Shown here: piece after piece, positions 1-7,436 of the stretch
Layout: each line of letters starts with the position of its first letter
Position numbering within the stretch: the first letter of the stretch is position 1
DNA from: Vulcanimicrobiota bacterium
Lineage (GTDB): Bacteria; Vulcanimicrobiota; Vulcanimicrobiia; Vulcanimicrobiales; Vulcanimicrobiaceae
NCBI GenBank assembly: GCA_003155175.1
Contig: PMFP01000036.1
Span: forward strand, 20,100 to 31,067
Length of the DNA stretch: 10,968 bases
Direction of reading: 5' to 3'
Notes under the pieces: model-generated
The model's database searches: none
What the model was told of the DNA's origin: nothing
The model's input: the letters and a program-made list of their open reading frames with translations, nothing else
Position numbers and translations under genes: made by a program

Positions 1-6
1 GGGGGT

Positions 7-33
7 GAACGGGGGGCCGTGCCGCCCCGTTTT
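7..33 (+). terminator. Probable intrinsic terminator of an upstream gene
   Basis: The bases AACGGGG (8-14) can pair with CCCCGTT (25-31). The stem can extend inward past one G:G mismatch to a G16-C23 pair, and a T run (30-33) follows immediately. A stable GC stem followed by T residues is the usual form of a rho-independent terminator. It ends about 14 bases before the tldD start codon, so it could instead be a leader hairpin affecting tldD. The T run is short, and the gene it would terminate lies outside the window. Confidence 0.5.
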
Positions 34-47
34 CAGAAGAAAGTTTT

Positions 48-1448
48 ATGCTCGACGATTCGATTTACGCTCAACTTTTGGACCGTGCGCTACGCAGAGG
101 CGGTGACTACGCCGACGTCTTTGCCGAGCGGCGCCGCGTCGTTTCCTATCGTCTGCAAGACGGGCGGATTCACGACGGTGCGCTTGCTTTGACGAACGGC
201 GTCGGCATCCGGGTCGTCGTAGGCGAGTCGGCCGGTTATGGTTTCTCCGACGACCTGTCGCTCGAAGCGCTGCTGCGAGCCGCCGATGCCGCCGCGCTCG
301 TCGCGCGTTCGGCGCCGGCGGGTCAAACGCGCCACGCGGATACGCTCGCTTCCGGCGCCGTCGACGAGTCGCTCTACCATGGATATTCCGAGCAAATCGC
401 CGACGCCGGACGATACGTCGGCCTGCTCTCCCGGGCGGACGCCGCGGCGCGCGCCGTCGATCCGCGCATCGCTGCGGTCAACGCGCACGTCGTCGACGAG
501 TTGCAAGAAGTGTGGATTGCGAATAGCGACGGCCGCATCGTGCACGACCGCCGGCCGATGGTGACTCTCGGGGTTCAGGCGGTTGCGGTCGACGGCGGCG
601 AGCGCGGTTCCGGCTACGCCGGAGACGGAGGACGCACGTCCATTGCGTATTTCGACGCGCATTCGCCCGAAGAACTCGCGAGCGACGCGGCGCGCGTCGC
701 GATCACCAACGTCGAGGCGATTCCGGCGCCGGCCGGCGAGATGGAGATGGTCGTCGGCGCCGGCGGCGGCGGCGTGCTGCTGCACGAGGCCGTCGGCCAC
801 GGACTCGAGAGCGACTTCAATCGGCAAGGTGTGTCGCTATACAGCGGCCGCGTCGGCGAACGCGTGGCGAGCGAACTGGTCACGATCTACGACGACGGGA
901 ACTTGCCCGAAGAGCGCGGCACCGTCGCCGTCGACGACGAAGGCGTGCCCGGGCAGCACAAAGTGCTCGTCGAGCGTGGCGTCCTTCGCGGATACATGCA
1001 AGACACGCTCAACGCGCGTTTGATGGGCGTGACGTCCACCGGAAGCGGCCGGCGCCAGTCGTTCCGCTGTCTGCCGCAGCCGCGAATGTGCAACACGTAC
1101 ATGCCCTCGGGCGAGAGCACGTTCGACGAAATCGTACGTTCGACCAAGCGCGGCCTTTACGCGAAGTCGTTTGCCGGCGGCCAGGTCGAGATCAGTCGCG
1201 GCGACTTCGTGTTCATGGTCGCCGAAGGGTACCTGATCGAGGACGGCAAGATCACCGCTCCGGTCAAGAACGCGACGATCGTCGGCAATGGTCCCGACGT
1301 CATGACCAAGGTCGTGGCGGTCGGCAACGACGAGCGCTTGGCCCGGCGTCATTACACGTGCGGCAAGGGCGGGCAGTACGTTCCCGTCGGCGTGGGCATG
1401 CCGAGCGTGAAGATCTCGTCGATTACGGTGGGCGGAACGCATGGATAA
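48..1448 (+). CDS. tldD: TldD, metalloprotease subunit (peptidase family U62/M103)
   Basis: This is the catalytic half of the TldD/TldE heterodimer. The complex is known for cleaving small unfolded or modified peptides, for example in microcin B17 maturation and CcdA antitoxin turnover in E. coli. It is predicted to be cytoplasmic, and no signal peptide is visible. At 466 aa it is close to the usual length of about 480. The metal-binding motif HEAVGHGLE is at residues 246-254, giving ligands H246 and H251 with E247 as catalytic base. The third ligand expected in TldD is a Cys in a CGKxGQ-type motif, and it is present as C438 in CGKGGQ. The subunit therefore looks intact. An in-frame TGA at 6-8 and no other start before 48 fix the ATG; AGAAGAAAG just upstream is a modest ribosome site. 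The stop overlaps the tldE start by 8 bases, indicating coupled translation. No peptide precursor or toxin gene is visible nearby, so the substrate is unknown. Confidence 0.95.
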   Translation: MLDDSIYAQLLDRALRRGGDYADVFAERRRVVSYRLQDGRIHDGALALTNGVGIRVVVGESAGYGFSDDLSLEALLRAADAAALVARSAPAGQTRHADTLASGAVDESLYHGYSEQIADAGRYVGLLSRADAAARAVDPRIAAVNAHVVDELQEVWIANSDGRIVHDRRPMVTLGVQAVAVDGGERGSGYAGDGGRTSIAYFDAHSPEELASDAARVAITNVEAIPAPAGEMEMVVGAGGGGVLLHEAVGHGLESDFNRQGVSLYSGRVGERVASELVTIYDDGNLPEERGTVAVDDEGVPGQHKVLVERGVLRGYMQDTLNARLMGVTSTGSGRRQSFRCLPQPRMCNTYMPSGESTFDEIVRSTKRGLYAKSFAGGQVEISRGDFVFMVAEGYLIEDGKITAPVKNATIVGNGPDVMTKVVAVGNDERLARRHYTCGKGGQYVPVGVGMPSVKISSITVGGTHG

Positions 1449-2772
1449 AGACGAAGCGCTGGCCGTCGCGCAACGCGCGGTCGCGATCGCGCTCGATGCG
1501 GGCGCGTCCGATGCCGAGGCGACGCTGGCCGTCTCGCGCCAGTTTCACGCCGAAGTTCGCGACACCACGATCGCCCAGCTCGAGCAGTCCACGTCCAAAG
1601 GCTTACACGTGCGGTTGTTCGTGAACGGCCGTCGCGCGGGGCTCGCCACGTCGGATTTCTCGGACGGCGCGCTGCGCTCGGCGCTGGCCGCAACGGTGGA
1701 TCAGGCCGCGCAAGTGGCGGAGGATCCCCTATCGGGGTTGCCGGACGCGTTCGCGAGCGATTGGCCCGATCTCGATCTCGAGGATCCCGTGCTAATCGCG
1801 CGCGACGATGCGGCGAAAGTGGACGACGCGCTGTCGCTCGAACGGTTGATCCGCGCCGCGGACCCGCGGATCGAAAACTCGAGCGGATCGGACAGCGGCG
1901 ACACCGCGACGACCGTCGCGCTGGCCAACTCGCGCGGATTCGGCGGCGCGTATTCCGGGACGCGCGCGGGCCTTTCGACTGGTCCGGTCGGCGACGACGG
2001 CGGCGCGAAGCGCACCGCACACTACGGGACGGCCGGGCGCAAACTCGCCGACTTGGAAAGCGTCGGATTCGTGGCGGCAACCGCCGCGCGGCGCGTGACC
2101 GAGATGTTCGGCGCGCGCAAACCGCAGACCATGCGCGTGCCCGTGATCTTCGAACGCGACGTTGCGGCCGCCGTGCTCTCGGACATCTTTGCCGCGCTGA
2201 GCGCCTCCAACGTCGCTATCGGAAATTCGTGGCTGGCCGGACGCGCCGGCGAGCGCATCGGCAGCGACCTCGTCAACCTCGTTGACGACGGGCGCCTTCC
2301 CGGCAAGCTCGGTAGCTCGCCGTTCGACGGCGAGGGCGTCGCGACGCGGCGGACGGTAGCGTTCGAGCGGGGAGTCCTGCGGACGTTTCTCTACGATACC
2401 TACTACGGGCGCAAGCTCGGCGCGGAGAGCACGGGAAACGCGAGCGGCGGCGGGATCGGACCCAACTCGTTTTACCTCGAGCCCGGCTCGGGAACGCTCG
2501 AGGACCTGGTGGCCAAAACGTCGCGTGGCGTTCTCGTGCTCGAGACGATCGGGTTTGCCACGGAGCACGCCAGCGGTACCTACAGCCGCGGGGCGCGCGG
2601 TTTCTATATCGAGAACGGCGAATTGGCCTATCCGGTGGAGGAATTTACGATCGCGGGGCGGTTTCCGGAGATGCTGGCCGCGGTGGACGCCGTCGCGGCG
2701 GACCTCCGGTTCGACGGATCGGTCGTTGCTCCGTCGTTCCGTGTCGGAGAAATGATGCTCAGCGGCGAATGA
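1441..2772 (+). CDS. tldE: TldE/PmbA, non-metal-binding partner of TldD
   Basis: This 443-aa protein is the TldE (PmbA) subunit, homologous to TldD and close to the E. coli length of about 450 aa. It shares the fold: an N-terminal domain roughly over residues 1-220, then a C-terminal beta-rich half. In the C-terminal half, DLVNLVDDGRLPG (276-288) matches the TldD stretch around ELVTIYDDGNLPE, and GVLRTFLYDT (311-320) matches GVLRGYMQDT. It lacks the HExxxH motif and the CGKxGQ cysteine, as expected for the partner that helps form the substrate chamber without binding zinc. The gene starts 8 bases inside tldD and ends with TGA. GGCGGA just upstream of the ATG may act as a weak ribosome site. 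The gene order tldD-tldE fits a heterodimer made in equal amounts. Confidence 0.93.
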   Translation: MDKDEALAVAQRAVAIALDAGASDAEATLAVSRQFHAEVRDTTIAQLEQSTSKGLHVRLFVNGRRAGLATSDFSDGALRSALAATVDQAAQVAEDPLSGLPDAFASDWPDLDLEDPVLIARDDAAKVDDALSLERLIRAADPRIENSSGSDSGDTATTVALANSRGFGGAYSGTRAGLSTGPVGDDGGAKRTAHYGTAGRKLADLESVGFVAATAARRVTEMFGARKPQTMRVPVIFERDVAAAVLSDIFAALSASNVAIGNSWLAGRAGERIGSDLVNLVDDGRLPGKLGSSPFDGEGVATRRTVAFERGVLRTFLYDTYYGRKLGAESTGNASGGGIGPNSFYLEPGSGTLEDLVAKTSRGVLVLETIGFATEHASGTYSRGARGFYIENGELAYPVEEFTIAGRFPEMLAAVDAVAADLRFDGSVVAPSFRVGEMMLSGE

Positions 2773-2778
2773 GTCCGC

Positions 2779-2784
2779 GAGGGG
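2779..2784 (+). promoter_or_regulatory. Ribosome binding site deciding the GTG start of the malic enzyme
   Basis: GAGGGG lies 7 bases before the GTG at 2792. It directly follows the tldE stop and supports GTG as the start over the later in-frame ATG at residue 12. The earlier start also keeps the complete first beta strand of the ACT domain. Confidence 0.6.
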
Positions 2785-2791
2785 AAAAAAC

Positions 2792-4234
2792 GTGCCGCAA
2801 ATAGCCATCGGATTTACCTTGATCATGCGGGTCGAGATGCCCAATAGCACCGGGGCCTTCGGCCAGCTCGCGAACGCCGTCGGCGACGCGGGGGGCGTGA
2901 TCGCTGCGGTGGACATGCGCTCGGTCGGGAAGTCGCGCGTCGTCCGCGACGTGACGGTCAACGTCAGCTCGGATCTCATCGCGGCCGAAGTCCGCCGCGC
3001 CGTCGAAAGCGTCGAGAACGTGCGCGTTCTCAGCGTTTCGGACTCGACGTTCCTGGCTCACCTGGGCGGCAAGATTTCGGTCGAACCGAAGATCCCCGTG
3101 AAGACGCGCCAGGATCTCTCCACCGTTTACACGCCGGGCGTCGCGCGGGTCTCGATGGCGATCGCCGCGGACCCGTCCAAGGCGTTCCAACTCACGATCA
3201 AGCGCAACACCGTCGCGGTCGTCAGCGACGGGTCGGCCGTGCTCGGGTTGGGCGACATCGGACCGCTGGGCGCGCTGCCGGTGATGGAGGGCAAAGCGAT
3301 GCTCTTCAAGCAGTTCGCGAACATCGATGCCTTTCCGATCTGCTTGGACACCAAAGACGTGGACGAGATCGTCGAGACGGTCGTCCGAATCGCGCCCGTC
3401 TTCGGCGGGATCAATCTCGAGGACATCTCCGCCCCGCGCTGTTTCGAAGTCGAGCGACGCCTGATCGAACGCCTCGACATCCCGGTCATGCACGACGACC
3501 AGCACGGAACGGCGGTCGTCATTCTCGCCGCGCTCATGAACGCGGCGCTGGTGGTCGGCAAGCGAATCGAAGACCTGCAGGTCGTCGTGTCGGGCAGCGG
3601 CGCGGCCGGAACGGCGACGATCAAGATGCTGCTGGAGGCGGGCGTGCGCGACATCGTTCCGGTGGATCGCTCCGGCGCGCTCAATCGCGACGACCGCTAC
3701 GACAACGCGCATTGGCGCTGGCTTGCCGAACACTGCAATCGCGAAAACCGCCGCGGAGCGCTCGCCGACGTCTTGCACGGCGCCGACGCGTTCATCGGCG
3801 TCTCCGCGCCGGGAATCCTGGAGCCGGAGTACGTGCAGACGATGGCGACCGATCCGATCGTCTTCGCGATGGCGAACCCGACGCCCGAGATCATGCCCGA
3901 CATCGCGGCGCCGTTCGCGGCCGTGGTTGCGACCGGGCGCTCCGACTTCCCCAACCAGGTCAACAATTTGCTGGCGTTTCCCGGCATTTTCCGGGGCGCG
4001 CTCGACGTTCGCGCCAGCCGGATTACCGACCGGATGAAGCTCGCGGCCGCGCGCGCGATTGCGGCCATCGTCACCGACGACGAGCGCAGCGCCCAATACA
4101 TCATTCCCAGCGTGTTCGATCCGCGCGTCGTCGACGCGGTCGCCAAAGCCGTAGCGGCGGCGGCGGTCGAAGAAGGCGTCGCACGCCGGAGCTTGGTAAA
4201 GGGCGAAGGCGAGGACCTTACCGTCAGCGTTTGA
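2792..4234 (+). CDS. NAD(P)-dependent malic enzyme with N-terminal ACT domain
   Basis: Malic enzyme oxidatively decarboxylates malate to pyruvate and CO2 with reduction of NAD or NADP, linking the TCA cycle to pyruvate. The 480-aa protein begins with an ACT-type domain (about residues 6-85; pattern around MRVEMPNSTGAFGQLANAV), a small-molecule-binding regulatory module. The malic enzyme core follows. Visible catalytic elements are Y113 in VYTPGVA, K168 in MEGKAMLFK, E210/D211 in NLEDI, D235/D236 in DDQHGTA, the nucleotide-binding loop GSGAAG (268-273), N362 in ANPTPE, and N388-N392 in FPNQVNN. The acidic residue D292, near the end of the second Rossmann strand, hints at NAD over NADP but does not prove it. 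ACT fusions to malic/malolactic enzymes are a known architecture (Bacillus YqkI type). The gene follows tldE by 19 bases with a good ribosome site. Its link to the proteolysis genes may be only co-transcription. Confidence 0.93.
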   Translation: MPQIAIGFTLIMRVEMPNSTGAFGQLANAVGDAGGVIAAVDMRSVGKSRVVRDVTVNVSSDLIAAEVRRAVESVENVRVLSVSDSTFLAHLGGKISVEPKIPVKTRQDLSTVYTPGVARVSMAIAADPSKAFQLTIKRNTVAVVSDGSAVLGLGDIGPLGALPVMEGKAMLFKQFANIDAFPICLDTKDVDEIVETVVRIAPVFGGINLEDISAPRCFEVERRLIERLDIPVMHDDQHGTAVVILAALMNAALVVGKRIEDLQVVVSGSGAAGTATIKMLLEAGVRDIVPVDRSGALNRDDRYDNAHWRWLAEHCNRENRRGALADVLHGADAFIGVSAPGILEPEYVQTMATDPIVFAMANPTPEIMPDIAAPFAAVVATGRSDFPNQVNNLLAFPGIFRGALDVRASRITDRMKLAAARAIAAIVTDDERSAQYIIPSVFDPRVVDAVAKAVAAAAVEEGVARRSLVKGEGEDLTVSV

Positions 4235-4267
4235 GACCGCGGGGAGACTCAAAGGTGGTGCGATAGC

Positions 4268-4954
4268 ATGCCGGGGGCACGCATTCTGGTCATCGAAGAC
4301 GACGACGACACGTCGCGGCTGGAAAAGACGGTCTTAGAACAGGCCGGTTACGACGTGCGCGTCAGCGCGACGGGGTCGGCGGGTCTCGAAGCCGCGGCGG
4401 CGTTCGTACCAGACGTCGTGATCTTGGACGTCGGGCTTCCCGACATTTCCGGCCTGGACGTCTGCACGTCGCTCTGCAATTCCAACGACGCGTTCATCCT
4501 GATGGTCAGCGGGCATTCTCGCGAGCAGGACGTTTTGCTCGGGCTCGGACTGGGCGCGGACGACTACATCACCAAACCGTTCTCCGGAAACGAACTCGTC
4601 GCACGCGTCGCGTCGTTTCTGCGCCGTCGCGCCAAACGCAGCGCCGACCCGGAGAGCACGGTGACGGTCGGTGATTTGGTGCTCGATCGCGACCACCACG
4701 CGCTCTCGATGAACGGCCGATCGGTCCCGGTGACCGCGTTCCAATTCCGGTTGATGCGATTTCTCGCCGAATCGCTCGGGCGCTTGCTCACGCGCGCGCA
4801 AATCCTCGAGCACGTGTGGCACGACACCTCGGGAGTTCCGACGCGCGCCGTCGACGTTCACGTGGCCGAACTGCGGAAGAAGCTGGCGGAAATCGAGGCA
4901 CCGCTGGAGATCGTCAGCGTGCGCGGCATCGGCTACCGGCTCGACCGGAAATAG
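4268..4954 (+). CDS. OmpR/PhoB-family DNA-binding response regulator
   Basis: This 228-aa two-component response regulator has the standard layout. The receiver domain (about 1-120) has acidic pocket residues E10/D11/D12, the phospho-acceptor D54 in VILDVGLPDISG, the switch residue S81 in MVSGHS, and K103 in ITKPF. A winged-helix DNA-binding domain (about 131-226) follows, with the typical T/SRxxIL recognition region (LLTRAQILEHVW, 173-184), the VDVHVAELRKKL helix (195-206) and the closing RGIGYRL wing. All phosphotransfer residues are present, so it should be phosphorylatable. The ATG is preceded by AAGGTGG (4252-4258), 9 bases away. It lies 33 bases after the malic enzyme gene and may be co-transcribed with it. 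No histidine kinase gene occurs in the window, so it is an orphan here and its regulon cannot be told. Confidence 0.93.
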   Translation: MPGARILVIEDDDDTSRLEKTVLEQAGYDVRVSATGSAGLEAAAAFVPDVVILDVGLPDISGLDVCTSLCNSNDAFILMVSGHSREQDVLLGLGLGADDYITKPFSGNELVARVASFLRRRAKRSADPESTVTVGDLVLDRDHHALSMNGRSVPVTAFQFRLMRFLAESLGRLLTRAQILEHVWHDTSGVPTRAVDVHVAELRKKLAEIEAPLEIVSVRGIGYRLDRK

Positions 4955-5072
4955 GGCCTCCCCCACCTCTTTCCTGGGCCACGGCGTCTGGGCGTCCGCT
5001 TGCCTGCCGGGCGGCGGCTCGGAACGGCGCGCGGGGCAGGGCCGCCGCACTCGTCATTCGTAGCTTAGGTTC
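4955..5072. other. Intergenic gap with GC-rich inverted repeat
   Basis: This 118-base stretch is the longest gap in the window and the natural place for a promoter of the downstream gene block. It holds a perfect 8-bp inverted repeat, GCGGCGGC (5011-5018) and GCCGCCGC (5041-5048), extendable inward by a T-G and a C-G pair. The pairing would form a hairpin with about a 20-base loop. No T run follows, so it is a poor intrinsic terminator. CTGCC (5003-5007) could compete by pairing with GGCAG (5035-5039). I see no convincing sigma-70 -35/-10 pair, and no tRNA or riboswitch. Confidence 0.35.
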
Positions 5073-7430
5073 GTGAATTTCCGACCCGTCGTCGCGGCGG
5101 CTTTGGCCGTCGTTTTGTTCGGCGCGACTCCCAGACCGACCGGTCCGACCACATACTCCGCTCCAGCGGGCAATCGTCCCGCCGGCGCTTCGGCATTGCG
5201 TCCGCAGGATGCGGTTCTGCCCAGCGGACGCATTTCCGCGCCCGCCGGCGACGTCGCGACGGTCGGAACCAATCCGATGGGCATCGCGCTCAGCCCCGAC
5301 GGGCACTTCGCGCTCGTGGTCAACGCCGACGAACGCTCGCGCCTCTCGCCTCCGCCGTACGAGCGCGACGTCGTGGCCGGCTATTCGCTGGCGGTGATCG
5401 ACGTCCGCACGATGCGAATCACCGACGTCTATCACAATGCCGCGAGCGGATTCTTCGCCGGCGTGGTCGCGGTAAAAGAAGCGGCATATCCGTTTAAAAC
5501 CGTCGTCTTTGCTTCGGACGCGGTCAATCGGGTGGTGCGCGTCTTCGATCTCGACGATGCGGGAACGCTGACGGTCCATCCGGAGGCGATCGCGCTTCCG
5601 CACGACTTTCTCTATCCGTCTACGCTGGTTGCCTCGCCCGACGGACACACGATCTACGCCGTGGACAATCTGGGAGGCCACGTCGTCGCCATCGACGTCG
5701 CGTCGCTGACGCTCATGCACGAGGCGCAAGTCGGCTACTTCCCTTACGGCATCGTGGCGGGCGCATCGCACGTCCTCGTTACCAACGCTGGGCTGGCCGC
5801 GTACAACGCGCTCTCGCGTCCGGCGGGCACACCGCAATTCGCAACGCCGGCGGGCGATCCGTATCGCTCGTCGTCGCTCACGTCGTTGCCGGTGTTATCG
5901 GGCGGCGACCTCGGCGACGCAACCGGCGACGTGCGCTTGGATCCGATGCCGGACGGTTCGCTCACGGTAGGCGGAGCACAGCCCAGCGCCGTGGTCGCGC
6001 GCAAGCAGGGCGACTACGCGTACGTCGCTCTCGCGAACGTGGATCGCGTTGCAGTCCTCTCGCTCCAGGGAACGCCGCACGTCGTGGACGGCATCGATCT
6101 GCGGCTCTTCGTCAACGCCCCGTACGGAACGCAACCCAGCGCCGAAATTCTCAGCAGCGGCGGCTCGCGGCTCTTCGTCGCTTTGGCGGGCATCAACGCC
6201 GTTGCGGTCCTCGATCTGTCCGATCCCGCGCACGTCCGGCGCCTTGGCTTGATTCCCACCGGCGCGTATCCGGCGGCGCTGGCGCTCTCAAAGGACGGCC
6301 ACTACCTGTACGTCGTCGCTTCGGAAGGCGTGGACGGCTGGGGAACGTTACAGCGCGTGGATCTCCATCGGCTGCCCCTCATGGGCGCCACGCTCTCGGC
6401 GCTTCGCTACGTCCGAACGGCGCACGTCGCGCGCTTCAATCCCATCGTTCCTGCGATCCGCTCCTTCAAGCGCAGCGCCGCGATCCAGCACGTCGTCTAC
6501 GTCTCGGTTGGAACTCAGAGCTACGACGCGATGCTCGGCGATCTGCGCGACCGCCTGGGCGCCGCGCACGGGAACGGCGACCCGGCGCTGGCCGTGGACG
6601 ACCAGTCGCGCACGCCAAACCTGCACGCGCTCGCGCTCGCGTACGGACTGGCCGACAATTTCTACGCGGACGAAGCCGATATCGACGCCAACCGGCAAGT
6701 CGCGACCGCCGGCGTTGCTTCGCTCTTCACGCATCGCACGCTGCCCGTGATCGCGTCGCGCCGCCCGCTCGACGGTCCCGCCCAAGATCCCGAGAACTAC
6801 ACGCGAGCCGGGTACGTGTTCAACGCCGTCGCGCGAGCGGGCCTGGACTTCCGCGATTACGGCGAGCTGCTCGAACTTTCGGGATACCGTGACGGATCGT
6901 CGCGGGGCTTGGGTGGATCCTACTCGCTCGACGTTCCCGCACTCGCGGCGCTCGGCGGAAGCGTGGACTTGAACTATCCCGGCTGGAATCCGCGCATTCC
7001 CGACTCCGAGCGCGCGCAAGAGTTCGTGCGCGACTTGTCCCTTCGCCCGCTCCCGACGTTCACGTACGTCTGGATCCCCACCGCGCCCGGCGCGGACGGA
7101 GTCGGTGAGGCCGACCGAGCACTGGGCATGGTGGTCGATGCGCTCACGCATCGCCCGGAATGGGGCTCCACGGCGATCTTTATCGTTCCGGACGGGACCG
7201 ACGGGTCGAACGACCACGTCAACCGCGCCCGGAGCCTGGCCATCGTCGTCTCGCCCTTTGCCAAGCGAGGCTACGTCGGCCGCTCGCACCTCTCGACCGC
7301 CAGCGTCGTGAAGACCGAGGAAGAATTGCTGGGCTTGGAGCCCCTTTCGTTGAACGACTTCCTAGCAACCGACCTGGCCGACTTTTTTGAGGCCACGCCG
7401 GATCTCGACCCGTACCAGGCGATTCGTTAG
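5073..7430 (+). CDS. Exported beta-propeller protein with degenerate phosphoesterase-like C-terminal domain
   Basis: This 785-aa secreted or periplasmic protein has a Sec-type signal peptide (R4, hydrophobic stretch about 6-17, likely cut near residue 18-19; no lipobox Cys). Residues about 60-420 look like a YVTN-type beta-propeller: repeated strands such as TVGTNPMGIALSPDGHFALV (63-82), LVASPDGHTIYAVDNLGG (185-202) and IPTGAYPAALALSKDGHY (394-411). Residues about 470-775 match the phosphoesterase domain often fused to such propellers (PF04185, alkaline-phosphatase-like fold). Fold landmarks remain: TPNLHALA, LADNFYADEA, FRDYGELLE, RALGMVVDALTHRPEW and the ending TEEELLGLEPLSLNDFLA. Several expected metal ligands do not. 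The E-N-R-T/S-Y-D motif reads GTQSYD (480-485), the D-D pair reads PDG (706-708), and the DAHR histidine is A719. It may be a non-catalytic binding protein. An in-frame TAG at 5061-5063 limits the start, and the GTG at 5073 gives the signal peptide. Confidence 0.8.
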   Translation: MNFRPVVAAALAVVLFGATPRPTGPTTYSAPAGNRPAGASALRPQDAVLPSGRISAPAGDVATVGTNPMGIALSPDGHFALVVNADERSRLSPPPYERDVVAGYSLAVIDVRTMRITDVYHNAASGFFAGVVAVKEAAYPFKTVVFASDAVNRVVRVFDLDDAGTLTVHPEAIALPHDFLYPSTLVASPDGHTIYAVDNLGGHVVAIDVASLTLMHEAQVGYFPYGIVAGASHVLVTNAGLAAYNALSRPAGTPQFATPAGDPYRSSSLTSLPVLSGGDLGDATGDVRLDPMPDGSLTVGGAQPSAVVARKQGDYAYVALANVDRVAVLSLQGTPHVVDGIDLRLFVNAPYGTQPSAEILSSGGSRLFVALAGINAVAVLDLSDPAHVRRLGLIPTGAYPAALALSKDGHYLYVVASEGVDGWGTLQRVDLHRLPLMGATLSALRYVRTAHVARFNPIVPAIRSFKRSAAIQHVVYVSVGTQSYDAMLGDLRDRLGAAHGNGDPALAVDDQSRTPNLHALALAYGLADNFYADEADIDANRQVATAGVASLFTHRTLPVIASRRPLDGPAQDPENYTRAGYVFNAVARAGLDFRDYGELLELSGYRDGSSRGLGGSYSLDVPALAALGGSVDLNYPGWNPRIPDSERAQEFVRDLSLRPLPTFTYVWIPTAPGADGVGEADRALGMVVDALTHRPEWGSTAIFIVPDGTDGSNDHVNRARSLAIVVSPFAKRGYVGRSHLSTASVVKTEEELLGLEPLSLNDFLATDLADFFEATPDLDPYQAIR

Positions 7431-7436
7431 GAGCGC

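Noticed and set aside
1726..1738. CCCC-TATC-GGGG hairpin
   Set aside because: It lies inside tldE codons with no T run and is a short stem expected by chance at this GC content.
1792..2979. Long - strand open frame opposite tldE
   Set aside because: It has low-complexity Arg/Ala-rich content and lies across two well-supported + strand genes. It is a compositional artefact.
4232..4251. TGAG...CTCA inverted repeat after the malic enzyme gene as a terminator
   Set aside because: The stem is only 4 bp, with no stable extension and no T run, so the next gene is probably co-transcribed.
2759..4252. Long - strand open frame of 497 codons opposite the malic enzyme gene
   Set aside because: It mirrors the malic enzyme codons. 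Its product is rich in Arg, Asp and His with no family pattern, as expected for an antisense shadow in GC-rich DNA.
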